Below, in pieces: positions 26,748 through 35,085 of a DNA stretch of 64,000 bases. Each line of letters begins with the position of its first letter. The first letter of the stretch is position 1. The position numbers and the translations under genes are program-made. The stretch is from the NCBI GenBank assembly GCA_023382935.1, contig JAHDXL010000001.1:407003-471002 (forward strand), written 5' to 3'. This DNA is from Phycisphaerales bacterium. Lineage in GTDB: Bacteria > Planctomycetota > Phycisphaerae > Phycisphaerales > UBA1924. The notes under the pieces are model-generated. The model saw only the letters and a list, made by a program, of their open reading frames with translations, was not told where the DNA came from and searched no databases.

Positions 26748-27539
26748 ATGGCCACCCGAAACGCCGGCATCGCGTTCGCGTGCTCCGCCCTGCTTCTGGC
26801 AGGCTGCGACACCTTTGAAAACGCCCGCGGCGCCAAGAGCATCCTCGCACTCACGCGCGGCCCCTCCATCACCGACGCCGCCGCTTGGGCCGTCAACGAG
26901 TACAACGCCAACGACCGATATCGCGGCATCATGATCCTCGCAAACCAGCCCTTCGGCGGCGATCCGGTCTACATGCAGTTGTACGTCGACGCCATCACCG
27001 ACTCCGACTCCGGCGTCCGGGCCGCTGGCGTCCGGGGCCTCGCTCTCCACGGCAGCCCCGAGCACGTCCCACTGCTCATCGACACCCTCGACGATGAAGA
27101 CGTCATCGTCCGCCTCGATTCCGCACGCGCCCTCCAACGCATCCACAACCCCGTCGCCATCGAGCCCCTCCTGGCCCGCACCCGCATCGAAAACGAAGAA
27201 AACGAACTCGTCCGCGCCGAAGCGGCCCGCGCCCTCGGCCAATATCCACAGTCTCGCATCGTCGATGCACTTATCGCCGCACTCGACGACCCGAACCTTG
27301 GCGTCAACGAGGCCGCTCGCTCCAGTCTGCGCACCCTCACCGGGCAGGACTTCGGCGTCGACATCGCCGGATGGGTCAACTGGACTAAGCAATCCAACTC
27401 ACTCTTCGCTGCCCGCTCCGCCTACATGTACCCCGCCTTCTACCGCGATTGGCGCCTCATCGAGTACCTTCCCTTCGTCCCCAACCCCCCCAACGAATCG
27501 GCCTCCCTCCCCGTCGGAATGTCCCCCGCCATCGAGTGA
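26748..27539 (+). CDS. HEAT-repeat lipoprotein
   Basis: A 263-residue lipoprotein. The signal peptide ends in a lipobox, L-L-L-A-G-C, with Cys20 as the lipid-modified residue. From about residue 75 the sequence is helical with HEAT/PBS-lyase-type repeats (D-S-G-V-R-A-A-G-V-R-G-L, D-V-I-V-R-L-D-S-A-R-A-L, E-L-V-R-A-E-A-A-R-A-L-G, N-L-G-V-N-E-A-A-R-S-S-L). Such repeats make protein-binding scaffolds. A second HEAT lipoprotein is encoded at 50240-51340. It is 20 bases after the preceding gene. Partner unknown. Confidence 0.82.
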   Translation: MATRNAGIAFACSALLLAGCDTFENARGAKSILALTRGPSITDAAAWAVNEYNANDRYRGIMILANQPFGGDPVYMQLYVDAITDSDSGVRAAGVRGLALHGSPEHVPLLIDTLDDEDVIVRLDSARALQRIHNPVAIEPLLARTRIENEENELVRAEAARALGQYPQSRIVDALIAALDDPNLGVNEAARSSLRTLTGQDFGVDIAGWVNWTKQSNSLFAARSAYMYPAFYRDWRLIEYLPFVPNPPNESASLPVGMSPAIE

Positions 27540-27655
27540 CTTCCAAGGCCCCAGGCTTGGATCTTCTCGCCCCGTGCCCGTTGCCGCACGCCCGCTGCTC
27601 CAATTCTCACGCCCCGCGCACCTATCGCCCGATCTTGCCCATATGGAGGCCCACC

Positions 27656-28648
27656 GTGCGCGCCCTGACGTTTGACGGCTCCAACGTCCGCCTCGCACGC
27701 GACCACCCCGAGCCGTCGCTCCAGCCCGGCTGGGCCCTCGTCCGTCCCACCCTCCTGGCCATCGACGCCACAGACCTCGCCTTGGTCAAGGGTCAGATCC
27801 CCCATCGCGGCGTCATCGGCCACCTCTTCGTCGGCATCGTCGAACAGGTCCGCCCCGACTCCGCCGGCGGAGAGCACATCCGGGGACGCCGCGTCGTCGC
27901 CGCCATCAACATCGTCCCCCACGACTCCGAACTCGCTCGCCGCGGCCTGGGCAACCACGCCCACGAACGCCGCATCCTCGGCCTGCGCCACATGGACGGT
28001 TGCTTCGCCGATCATTTCGCCATCCCCCTCCACAACCTCATTCCAGTCCCCGAGACCATCTCCGACGAACAGGCCGTCCTCACAGAGCCCCTCGCCGCCG
28101 CCCTCCACGCCAGCCGCATCACACGCATCGAGGGCAAGCCCTACGTCACCATCCTCGGCGATGACCCCGTCGCCCTGCTCTCCGCCCAACTCATGACGCG
28201 CCTCAACGCCTCCGTCCGCGTCCTCGGTGCCAGCCCCACCAGCCTCGCGCTGTGCGAGAAATGGCAGATCAAGCATCGCCCCGTTGACGAGGCCGGCCTG
28301 CGACAGGATCAGGACATCGTCATCGAGTGCACCGGGCACCCCGCTTCCGTCGCCCGCGCCATGCACATGGTCCGCCCCCGGGGCCGCATCGTCCTCCGCA
28401 GCCCCGTCCTCCCCACCCCCGACGCCGAACCGACCGGACCCGGCCCCAACCTCACCCCCGTCATCCTCAACGAAATCGAACTGCTCGGCGCCCGCTGCGG
28501 CAACATGTCCGAGGCCCTCTCCGTCCTCTCACGCCAACCCATCGACCTCGTCTCGCTCATCACACGCCGCTTCCGCTTCGACGACGCACTCGAAGCCCTC
28601 CGCGCCGCCTCTGAACCCGGCGCCATGTTCGTCGTCATGGAATCGTAA
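27656..28648 (+). CDS. Zinc-less MDR/alcohol dehydrogenase-like protein
   Basis: A 330-residue medium-chain dehydrogenase that aligns along its length with zinc alcohol dehydrogenases but lacks the zinc ligands. At the catalytic site the usual G-I-C-x-T-D reads A-I-D-A-T-D (Cys to Asp37) and G-H-E reads G-H-L (Glu to Leu57). In the structural-zinc lobe (83-110: N-I-V-P-H-D-S-E-L-A...G-L-G-N-H-A-H) all four cysteines are absent. The Rossmann part keeps I-E-C-T-G-H-P-A-S-V and M-V-R-P-R-G-R-I-V-L-R-S-P but its nucleotide loop is L-G-D-D-P-V-A. GTG 27656 has GGAGG six bases upstream. It may still be a reductase using NAD(P)H without zinc, or a non-catalytic relative. Confidence 0.82.
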   Translation: MRALTFDGSNVRLARDHPEPSLQPGWALVRPTLLAIDATDLALVKGQIPHRGVIGHLFVGIVEQVRPDSAGGEHIRGRRVVAAINIVPHDSELARRGLGNHAHERRILGLRHMDGCFADHFAIPLHNLIPVPETISDEQAVLTEPLAAALHASRITRIEGKPYVTILGDDPVALLSAQLMTRLNASVRVLGASPTSLALCEKWQIKHRPVDEAGLRQDQDIVIECTGHPASVARAMHMVRPRGRIVLRSPVLPTPDAEPTGPGPNLTPVILNEIELLGARCGNMSEALSVLSRQPIDLVSLITRRFRFDDALEALRAASEPGAMFVVMES

Positions 28649-28973
28649 TGCACGCTCATCCGCAGGCGGGTGCCACGCCTTGACCGAGTCTTCGAGGCAA
28701 GGCGTGCTTCGATGGGTGCCTCGACGCGCCGAGATGGATCAGACGCCTTTGGGCCTCTCCTCCGGGGGAGGTGCGACCGCGACCGGCCCGATTCTGTCTG
28801 CTCCGACCTCCGATCCTCCTCCGGGGAGGTGCCTGGCGCAGGCAGGCGGAGGGGGTTCTTCCAGAGCCCTCGCTCACGCTGCAGCCTCCTCCGCCTCCCC
28901 ACCTCTTTTCCGCGCGCGCACATGCGCGCCCCTCCGCCCACTTCCCCTTGCACCCGCTCCGCCGACCTGCAAC
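28649..28973. other. Intergenic region with dispersed repeat
   Basis: No convincing gene. About a third is repeat copy B (28754-28862). It begins 6 bases after the dehydrogenase stop with a segment rich in CTTCG-type words. No clear promoter or ribosome binding site was seen for the following gene. Confidence 0.5.
28754..28862. repeat. Dispersed GC-rich repeat, copy B (intergenic)
   Basis: Two related halves: CCTCTCCTCCGGGGGAGGTG (28754-28773) and the core beginning GATCCTCC with GGGGAGGTG, CTGGCGCAGG, CGGAGGGGG and TTCTTCC (28812-28862). The core matches copies A and C block by block. Each half is itself an imperfect palindrome around the C-rich/G-rich turn. Confidence 0.65.
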
Positions 28974-29777
28974 ATGACTTCCATGATGCTGCAAACCCAA
29001 CTCGACCGCGTGAAGCCGAGCCGCGAACAACTCGACCGCGAGACCCAGACCCAGATCCTCGATCTCTTCCTCCAGGGGCAGATGGACCTCGCCGCCATCG
29101 CCGACCTGTGCTCGATCACCTTCGACCAACTCGTCGACTTCCTCGACTCTCCACGCGTCGCCGAACGCCTCGACGCGATCCAGCGCCTCTCCGAGCGCCG
29201 CGCCGCGATACTCGCGGCCGAAGCGCGCTGCGTCGCGCTGGCGCGTCTGCGCGCCATCGCCGAGCACCAGCCCGAGCCGCGCTTCACGCCCCCCAGACTC
29301 TTCTCGCGTGAACTCGAAACCGCCCGCAAGGCCGCCGCTCAACTCCTCCGCCTCCACCGGCATCCTTCTCCCCCTGGGGCAGAAAATGCCTCGACACTCC
29401 GCGTCGAAACGGATGAGAAGTCTTTGATTCTCCCTTCCGGAGGAGGTGCCTGGCCAAGCCGGGCGGAGCGGCTTCTTCCCGAGCCCTCACGCCCGCGGGG
29501 ATCTCCATGTGCGAATCGAAAGCCCGCGACTCGTGATCTTCCTCGTTCAGCGACGGCTCGGGTTAAACCAGCAGTGCCGCCGGGCTTTCCAGCAGTTCCT
29601 TCACCGTGTTCAGGTACGCCGCCGCCATCGCGCCGTCCACCACGCGATGGTCGCTCGACATCGTCATCGCCATCTCGTGCCCGACCACCAGTTCCGGCTC
29701 GCCGTCCTCGTTGTACTCCACGAACGGCCTCTCGATCGCGCGCCCCACCGCCAGAATCGCCACGTTCGGCGGATTGA
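28974..29777 (+). CDS. Helical HTH-like hypothetical protein extended by a repeat
   Basis: A 267-codon frame. Only the first ~130 residues look like a real protein: a helical domain with Q-I-L-D-L-F-L-Q-G-Q-M-D-L-A-A-I-A-D and a helix-turn-helix-like L-C-S-I-T-F-D-Q-L-V-D-F-L, then R-R-A-A-I-L-A-A-E-A-R and a final helix R-E-L-E-T-A-R-K-A-A-A-Q-L-L-R-L-H. Residues 131-169 are encoded by repeat copy C, and the rest (Pro/Ser/Arg-rich) is antisense of the E2 gene, so the original stop seems to have been lost to the repeat. No ribosome binding site is seen; ATG 28983 or 28986 are alternatives. DNA binding is a guess from the helical pattern. Confidence 0.5.
   Translation: MTSMMLQTQLDRVKPSREQLDRETQTQILDLFLQGQMDLAAIADLCSITFDQLVDFLDSPRVAERLDAIQRLSERRAAILAAEARCVALARLRAIAEHQPEPRFTPPRLFSRELETARKAAAQLLRLHRHPSPPGAENASTLRVETDEKSLILPSGGGAWPSRAERLLPEPSRPRGSPCANRKPATRDLPRSATARVKPAVPPGFPAVPSPCSGTPPPSRRPPRDGRSTSSSPSRARPPVPARRPRCTPRTASRSRAPPPESPRSAD
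29364..29479. repeat. Dispersed GC-rich repeat, copy C
   Basis: First half CCTTCTCCCCCTGGGG (29364-29379), then a ~45-nt link and a core (29426-29479) with CTCCCTTCCGGAGG, AGGTGCCTGGC, GGGCGGAG and TTCTTCC, in the same order as copies A and B. It lies at the 3' part of the reading frame that starts at 28974 and leaves it open. Confidence 0.62.
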
Positions 29778-30990
29778 TGATCGCCGTGAAATGGTCCACC
29801 CCGAACATGCCCAGATTCGAAATTGTGAACGTCGCGTCGGCCATCTCGTCCAGCGTCAGGCCCTTCTCACGCGCCTTCTTGGCAAGTCGCCGTGTTTCGG
29901 CCGAAATCTGCCGCAGGCCCGCGTGGTCGGCGTCGCGCAGCGTCGCCACCACCAGCCCCCCGCCTCGCTCCTCCGGCAGCGCGATCGCCACGCCGATGTT
30001 CACCCGCCCGTGCAGTTTGATCGCCGGTCCCTTCGGCTCCCATGAACTGTTGACGTAGGGGTGCTGGTGCATCGCCAGCGCGCAGGCACGCACCAGGAAA
30101 TCGTTGACACTCAGTTTGACGCCCTGCGACTCCAACTGCTCATTCAACTGCTCGCGCAGGCCCATCAGTGCGTCCATCCGCACCGACACCGTCACCTGGT
30201 AGTGCGGGATCGTGGTCTTCGACTCCACCAGCCGCCTGGCGATCGTCTCACGCATCCCGCTCAGCGGCACCGTCTTCTCTTCCAATGCCGCTCCCCGCGC
30301 CGGCAGCGTCACACGCGGCGCCGCACGCTCTTCACGGCCGCCGCGCCCGGACGCCCCGCTCGCCAGCGCCTCCTCGACGTCCTTGCGGACGATCCGCCCG
30401 CCCGGGCCCGTGCCGGTCAGACCTTCCAGCGACACCCCTTCCTCGGCCGCAATCTTGCGGGCCAGCGGACTGGCAAACACACGTTCGCCTCCCGAACCGC
30501 TGTCCCCGCGCCCATGTCCGCCCGTCGTCGGTCGATGAGTCCGCGCGACGACGTTCGACACCCCGTGCTCGGCCGCGTCCACCACGCGCCGATGGAAGCC
30601 GACACCTTCGATGGCGCGCTTCACGCCGACGTCCTCTTCCGGCTCATCGCTGCGCACGCGGGCGCCGGGCGTGTGCTGCTCGCGGGGCTTGCCTGACCTG
30701 CTGCCCGAGGCCTCGCCCCCGCCGCCCTTCGCAACTTCTTCCACGCTCTCGCCCTTGCCCGCCAGGATCAGGATCGTTGTCCCCACCGGCACCTGCGATC
30801 CTTCGCCCACGGCCAGTTTGGCGACCGTCCCGTCGTCAAAGGTCTGGAGTTCCATGGTGGCCTTGTCGGTCTCAATGTCCGCGATCACGTCGCCAGACGA
30901 AACCGTGTCGCCCTCCTTGACGTGCCAGGAGACGACAGTGCCTTTCTCCATGGTGTCGGAGAGACGGGGCATGGTGATTTCAACGGGCAT
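29563..30990 (-). CDS. 2-oxoacid dehydrogenase E2 (dihydrolipoyl acyltransferase)
   Basis: A 475-residue E2 core subunit of a pyruvate or branched-chain 2-oxoacid dehydrogenase. The lipoyl domain (~1-78) carries the lipoylated Lys in E-T-D-K-A-T-M-E. A Gly/Arg/Glu-rich linker follows, then the E1/E3-binding domain (~170-206: A-S-P-L-A-R-K-I-A-A-E...G-T-G-P-G-G-R-I). The catalytic domain fills the C-terminal ~230 residues and ends with S-S-D-H-R-V-V-D-G-A, which has the His and Asp of the acyltransferase site. ATG 30990 is chosen with GAGGAT upstream over TTG 30996. It follows the E1-beta gene by 59 bases. The domain order and partner E1-beta favour pyruvate dehydrogenase of the alpha2beta2 type. 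Confidence 0.93.
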   Translation of the reverse strand: MPVEITMPRLSDTMEKGTVVSWHVKEGDTVSSGDVIADIETDKATMELQTFDDGTVAKLAVGEGSQVPVGTTILILAGKGESVEEVAKGGGGEASGSRSGKPREQHTPGARVRSDEPEEDVGVKRAIEGVGFHRRVVDAAEHGVSNVVARTHRPTTGGHGRGDSGSGGERVFASPLARKIAAEEGVSLEGLTGTGPGGRIVRKDVEEALASGASGRGGREERAAPRVTLPARGAALEEKTVPLSGMRETIARRLVESKTTIPHYQVTVSVRMDALMGLREQLNEQLESQGVKLSVNDFLVRACALAMHQHPYVNSSWEPKGPAIKLHGRVNIGVAIALPEERGGGLVVATLRDADHAGLRQISAETRRLAKKAREKGLTLDEMADATFTISNLGMFGVDHFTAIINPPNVAILAVGRAIERPFVEYNEDGEPELVVGHEMAMTMSSDHRVVDGAMAAAYLNTVKELLESPAALLV

Positions 30991-31049
30991 GGGCAATCCT
31001 CAGAGCGTCAAGTCTTCAAGGCACCAAAACCATCGGCTGCTTTGCGAGA

Positions 31050-32111
31050 TTACCTCATCGCACGCCGCACCGCTTCGACGATCCGCGCGGCATTGGGCAG
31101 GTACGCGGCTTCGAGGCCCTTGGCGTAGGGCGTCGGCACGTCGCGGGTGTTGACACGCACGGGCGGGTGATCCAGCCAGTCAAAGGCATGCTCGCAGATC
31201 TGGGCCATCACCTCGCTGGCCACGGAGCCGAACGGCCAGCACTGGTCGACCACGACGACGCGGTTGGTGCGGCGCACGCTCTCGACGATCGAGTCGATGT
31301 CCAGCGGGCGGATGGTGCGCATGTCCAGCACGTCGCACTCGATGCCCTCGCCGGCCAGTTGCTCTGCCGCGTCGAGGCAGAAGTTGACCGGACGCCCGAA
31401 ACTCACGAGCGTCACGGCGTCTCCCTCGCGGGCCAGGTGCGCCTGGCCGAACGGAATGTAGTACTCCTCTTCCGGCACGTGCCCCTTGTCGCCGAGCATA
31501 CGCTCGCTCTCGAGGAAGAACACGGGATCAGGGTCACGGATGGCAGTCTTGAGCAGTCCCTTGGCGTCATATGGATTGCTCGGAATGGCCATCTTCAGGC
31601 CAGGCACGTTGGAGAACATGCCTTCGACGGTCCACGAGTGGGTCGAGCCCAACTGACCACCCGCGCCGTCGTTGCCGCGGAAGACGATGGGGCATCCGAA
31701 CTGTCCGCCGGACATGTAGAGCATCTTCGGCGCGTTGTTGAGAATCGGGTCGGCGGCCACCAGGCTGAACGACCAACTCATGAACTCGACGATCGGGCGC
31801 AGGCCCATCATGGCGGCGCCGATGGCCATGCCGGCAAAGCCGTTCTCGGAGATGGGAGTGTCGATGACACGTTTGGGCCCGAACTCTTCGAGCATGCCCT
31901 GGCTGACCTTGTAGGCCCCGTGATACTCGGCCACCTCCTCACCGAGCAGGATGACGCGCCGGTCGCGGCGCATCTCTTCGCTCATCGCTTCGCGCAGCGC
32001 CTCGCGGAACTGGATGATGCGATCGCCCTGGCGGCTGGGCAGGGGCCTGGAAAAGTCCGGCAGTTCCCAGTCGCCCACCGCCGGATGGATGTGTGTGTCG
32101 ATCAACGTCAT
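31050..32111 (-). CDS. 2-oxoacid (pyruvate) dehydrogenase E1 beta subunit
   Basis: A 353-residue E1-beta subunit, which with E1-alpha decarboxylates a 2-oxo acid using thiamine diphosphate and passes the acyl group to E2. Recognised from F-R-E-A-L-R-E-A-M-S-E-E, L-G-E-E-V-A-E-Y-H-G-A-Y-K-V (ThDP-contact Glu), D-T-P-I-S-E-N-G-F-A-G and the C-terminal V-V-V-D-Q-C-W-P-F-G. The first ~30 residues are an extra N-terminal stretch compared with standard subunits. It precedes the E2 gene in the same direction. No E1-alpha or E3 gene is in the window: the upstream neighbour is a protease gene, so E1-alpha must lie elsewhere. Confidence 0.92.
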   Translation of the reverse strand: MTLIDTHIHPAVGDWELPDFSRPLPSRQGDRIIQFREALREAMSEEMRRDRRVILLGEEVAEYHGAYKVSQGMLEEFGPKRVIDTPISENGFAGMAIGAAMMGLRPIVEFMSWSFSLVAADPILNNAPKMLYMSGGQFGCPIVFRGNDGAGGQLGSTHSWTVEGMFSNVPGLKMAIPSNPYDAKGLLKTAIRDPDPVFFLESERMLGDKGHVPEEEYYIPFGQAHLAREGDAVTLVSFGRPVNFCLDAAEQLAGEGIECDVLDMRTIRPLDIDSIVESVRRTNRVVVVDQCWPFGSVASEVMAQICEHAFDWLDHPPVRVNTRDVPTPYAKGLEAAYLPNAARIVEAVRRAMR

Positions 32112-32450
32112 CGTGCCAGCACCTCGCCGGAATCACCCCGGAAATCACCGATCAGAGACTGAACCCGCCGGCCGCGCGTACACACACCGCGGCCCCGGAC
32201 GGCGATTGTAGCGCGGTCGCCCCGGTTCCCGGGTGTGATGCCGCGTAGTTGACAGGCCGGCCTGCCGAACGTGGGTGGCTGGGCACCAACTCAAGGTCCA
32301 TGCTGCCGTGGGCTTGCCCCCGGCAACGAGGCTCTCCCGCATCGGGACAAGACGGCGCGCCGATGGTCAGTGTGAGTTGGAAATGAAACAGGGCGGCCGA
32401 GACCGCCCTGTTGCAACTGTCAAGTTGCTCCACCGCCGGGCCGAAGTTGC
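32112..32450. other. Intergenic region between two minus-strand genes
   Basis: Holds the terminator of the upstream protease (32387-32412) and presumably the promoter of the E1-beta/E2 operon; no promoter stands out and no gene was seen. Confidence 0.5.
32387..32412 (-). terminator. Stem-loop terminator of the protease gene at 32451
   Basis: A perfect 10-bp stem (AACAGGGCGG, 32387-32396; CCGCCCTGTT, 32403-32412) with a 6-nt loop, 39 bases beyond the stop codon. On the minus strand it is followed by TCATTTCC, a weak T-rich tail. Confidence 0.7.
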
Positions 32451-34760
32451 TCAGCCTGCGCCGCCGGGGGTGATCGGGCGGCCGTTGTCGCCACCGCCGG
32501 GGAGCGGACGGCCGCCGGGCCCATCGTTGTTGGGGCTGGGGCAGAATCCGGGGCGGAAGGAGTTGAAGAACTGGAGGAGGTCGTCGTAGTTGATGACGCC
32601 GTCGCCGTTGAGGTCGCAGAAGGGATCACCCGCCTGGTACAACTGGAGGAAGAACCAGAGGTCAAGCGGAGAGACGATACCGTCGCCGTTGAGGTCGCCC
32701 GGGCACGACTGGTTGTTGATGTCGCACAGGTAGGGCTCGGGGTTGGGGATCTCGGTGCCGTACATCCTGATGCGATACTCGGTGAGGGTCTTCTCGCCGG
32801 CGCCGTCGATGCCGTCAAGGCCGTAGGGCGAGAGGTCGACGGTGGCGTCTTCCACATCGAAGGGCCCGTCAGGGATCCAGTCGGTGAACTGGAGGGACCA
32901 TTCGCCGGCGGAGAGTTCGCCCCAGTGCTTGAGTGTGGTGAAGACATAGCGGTCGTAGGTGCCGGGGTCGGGGCGCGGGAGTGCGAGGGGGGATACGGTG
33001 CCGTAGGGGCTGATGAGGAGGATTTCGACGTCTCCCGCCCAGTCTCCGGTGGCGGTGATCTCGACCTCGATGGCTTCGAGGCGAATCTCGGGCTTGACGC
33101 AGAAGGGGATGGTGAGCGAGCCGCCGCCGCCATAGGTGAGGACGTTGTTGATGAGGTATGAGCCGCTGCCGGATGGAACCTCGATGAACTCGGCACCGGG
33201 GATGGCACCGTCGGCCGGAACGACGGCGTAGGTGTCGAGGACCTGGAGTTGGGGGCTTCCGCTCCAGGTGAGCGCGGCGTTGACGGCAGCCTCAGCGTCA
33301 ATGATGCCGAAGCCGTATTCGTCGCTGTGGCGCTTGAACGCGCCGTTGACCTGCCACCAAGTGTCGCCCATGAGCGGGAACCCGGCGCCCATCATGTAGG
33401 TCGATCCATTGGTGAAGTTGGTGACCACCGCGGTGTCGGCGATGATGTGCTGGACATCGCGGTAGGTCAGGCCTGGGTTGGCCTCGAGCATCAGTGCCAC
33501 CACTCCGGCGGCGATGGGGGCCGCGGCGCTGGTTCCCGTGAACGTGTTGGTGTAGTCGCTGTCGGCATTGGTGGTGGTGATGCGACGGCGCACGGGGCTG
33601 GGCAGTTCCGGACCGGAGTAGCATGTGGCAAAGAGGCTGGTGCCGCCCTGGCTGTAGCCGGCGATGTTCATGGCTTCATCGACGGCACCGACGGAAATCG
33701 TCAAGCGACTCGCGCCGAGCGGTTCATAGTCGGAGCGATCAACCGGCCCATCGTTGCCGGAGGCAAAGACGAAGACGACTCCCTTGCCCCCGCGGCCGTA
33801 CATGTTGGCCCGCTGGAGTGATTCCATCACGAAGTCGTCTTCGGTGTGGGCGGGGAAGAGGAATGGCGGGTTGACCGGACCCCAGGAGTTGGTCTGGATG
33901 TGCACCTGATTGTTCTTCCAGGTCAGCGCACGTCCGCGGACAATCGGCGTCCCGTTGCGCAGGCGTGCCAGCGTCGAGCCATAGGCAACGCCCGCGCCGC
34001 CTTCGCCGTTGTTGGCCACGGCCGCGACGAGCCCGGCGACCGAGGTGGGATGCTGGCGACCCAGGAGCGTGCTGAAGGGCGTGGTTTCCTGAGACAAAAC
34101 CTGATTCCAGTTGCCCGCCAGGTCGGGGTGATCGATCTGGAAGTTGTCGTCAAAGGCTTCGAGAACGCCGACCACGACGCCCGCGCCGGTGTACCCCATC
34201 GCATACACCGCCGAAGCGTTGATGTCGCCCGGACGGGCGGTGGTGTTTTCCAGGTGCCACTGGTCGGCGACGAGCGGATCGGTGGGCAAATCGCGGTTGG
34301 CGCGAGGATTGTCGATCTCAACCGAGACGGAGGGGAACAGCCCGGTGGCGCGCAGCGCTTCGGCGACTTCCGTCGCTTCGCGCACCGTCGTTGCGTTCAC
34401 GATCCACCAGCCTGGCAGATCGGTGGGGGTCACGGTGGGTGGCTCAAGGGCGATGCCCTGACCGCGAGCGGCGGCCGCCTGGCGCACCTGCTCGATGGTG
34501 CCCCCCTTGACCAGCACACGGTTGTGCAGCGTGTATCCCGGGGCCTCGATGCCGGTGGAGCCGTAGACCATCACGGCCCGGGACTGGGTCGCGTCGGGTT
34601 TCTCGGCCATGAATTTCTTGACAAATCCGTTCTGGACCACGTCAAGAGGAACCGCCACCGCCGCTTGCCCCCCGCCTTGCGGGTGCCGGACCTGCCCGAG
34701 GGCCACACTCGTCGCCGCGCCGGCGACCATCGCGATGACAAGACTGCTCTTCCGCATCAT
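32451..34760 (-). CDS. Secreted subtilisin-like protease with P-domain and dockerin
   Basis: A 769-residue exported S8 peptidase. The signal peptide is residues 1-22. A pro-region (~23-165) precedes the protease domain, where Asp is in L-E-A-F-D-D-N-F, His in R-Q-H-P-T-S-V-A-G and Ser in T-G-T-S-A-A-A-P-I-A-A-G. A proprotein-convertase P-domain follows (~590-700, I-S-P-Y-G-T and S-A-G-E-W-S-L-Q-F-T-D). Near the C-terminus two classical dockerin loops (D-L-N-G-D-G-I-V-S-P-L-D and D-L-N-G-D-G-V-I-N-Y-D-D) sit before a Gly/Pro-rich tail; this differs from the GC-type tails elsewhere in the window. ATG 34760 has GGAAGGAA upstream. It is divergent from isocitrate dehydrogenase. Confidence 0.9.
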   Translation of the reverse strand: MMRKSSLVIAMVAGAATSVALGQVRHPQGGGQAAVAVPLDVVQNGFVKKFMAEKPDATQSRAVMVYGSTGIEAPGYTLHNRVLVKGGTIEQVRQAAAARGQGIALEPPTVTPTDLPGWWIVNATTVREATEVAEALRATGLFPSVSVEIDNPRANRDLPTDPLVADQWHLENTTARPGDINASAVYAMGYTGAGVVVGVLEAFDDNFQIDHPDLAGNWNQVLSQETTPFSTLLGRQHPTSVAGLVAAVANNGEGGAGVAYGSTLARLRNGTPIVRGRALTWKNNQVHIQTNSWGPVNPPFLFPAHTEDDFVMESLQRANMYGRGGKGVVFVFASGNDGPVDRSDYEPLGASRLTISVGAVDEAMNIAGYSQGGTSLFATCYSGPELPSPVRRRITTTNADSDYTNTFTGTSAAAPIAAGVVALMLEANPGLTYRDVQHIIADTAVVTNFTNGSTYMMGAGFPLMGDTWWQVNGAFKRHSDEYGFGIIDAEAAVNAALTWSGSPQLQVLDTYAVVPADGAIPGAEFIEVPSGSGSYLINNVLTYGGGGSLTIPFCVKPEIRLEAIEVEITATGDWAGDVEILLISPYGTVSPLALPRPDPGTYDRYVFTTLKHWGELSAGEWSLQFTDWIPDGPFDVEDATVDLSPYGLDGIDGAGEKTLTEYRIRMYGTEIPNPEPYLCDINNQSCPGDLNGDGIVSPLDLWFFLQLYQAGDPFCDLNGDGVINYDDLLQFFNSFRPGFCPSPNNDGPGGRPLPGGGDNGRPITPGGAG

Positions 34761-35085
34761 CAGTTCCTTCCGCTCAATCCCACCGTGAGTCTGTGCCCGC
34801 TTCACCCCAGGGGCGTCTCGACCTGTGGCCGAGCCTGCTCTCCGATCACGGGGCCATCGGCCACCGTCGCGGCGGGGCCGGCCCAGCCGCACCCTCAGTC
34901 TACTACATCTGACCGAGTCAAGCGATCCGGGGCGCTGACCATTCGCACCCACATCCCCCCGGGTTCCCAACTTTCCGCGGCCCGGACCGGCCAGACGAGA
35001 CTGGGCGGGCCATCCGGTGTTCCTTCGGCGCAGAAATTCCTGCCCCGCTATCATCTTTCCACTTCATTCCAGAGAGGTTGTGACC
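34761..35085. other. Divergent intergenic region, protease and icd
   Basis: A 325-base region that must hold promoters for both flanking genes. I could not pick convincing -35/-10 pairs. No gene or repeat was seen. Confidence 0.45.
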
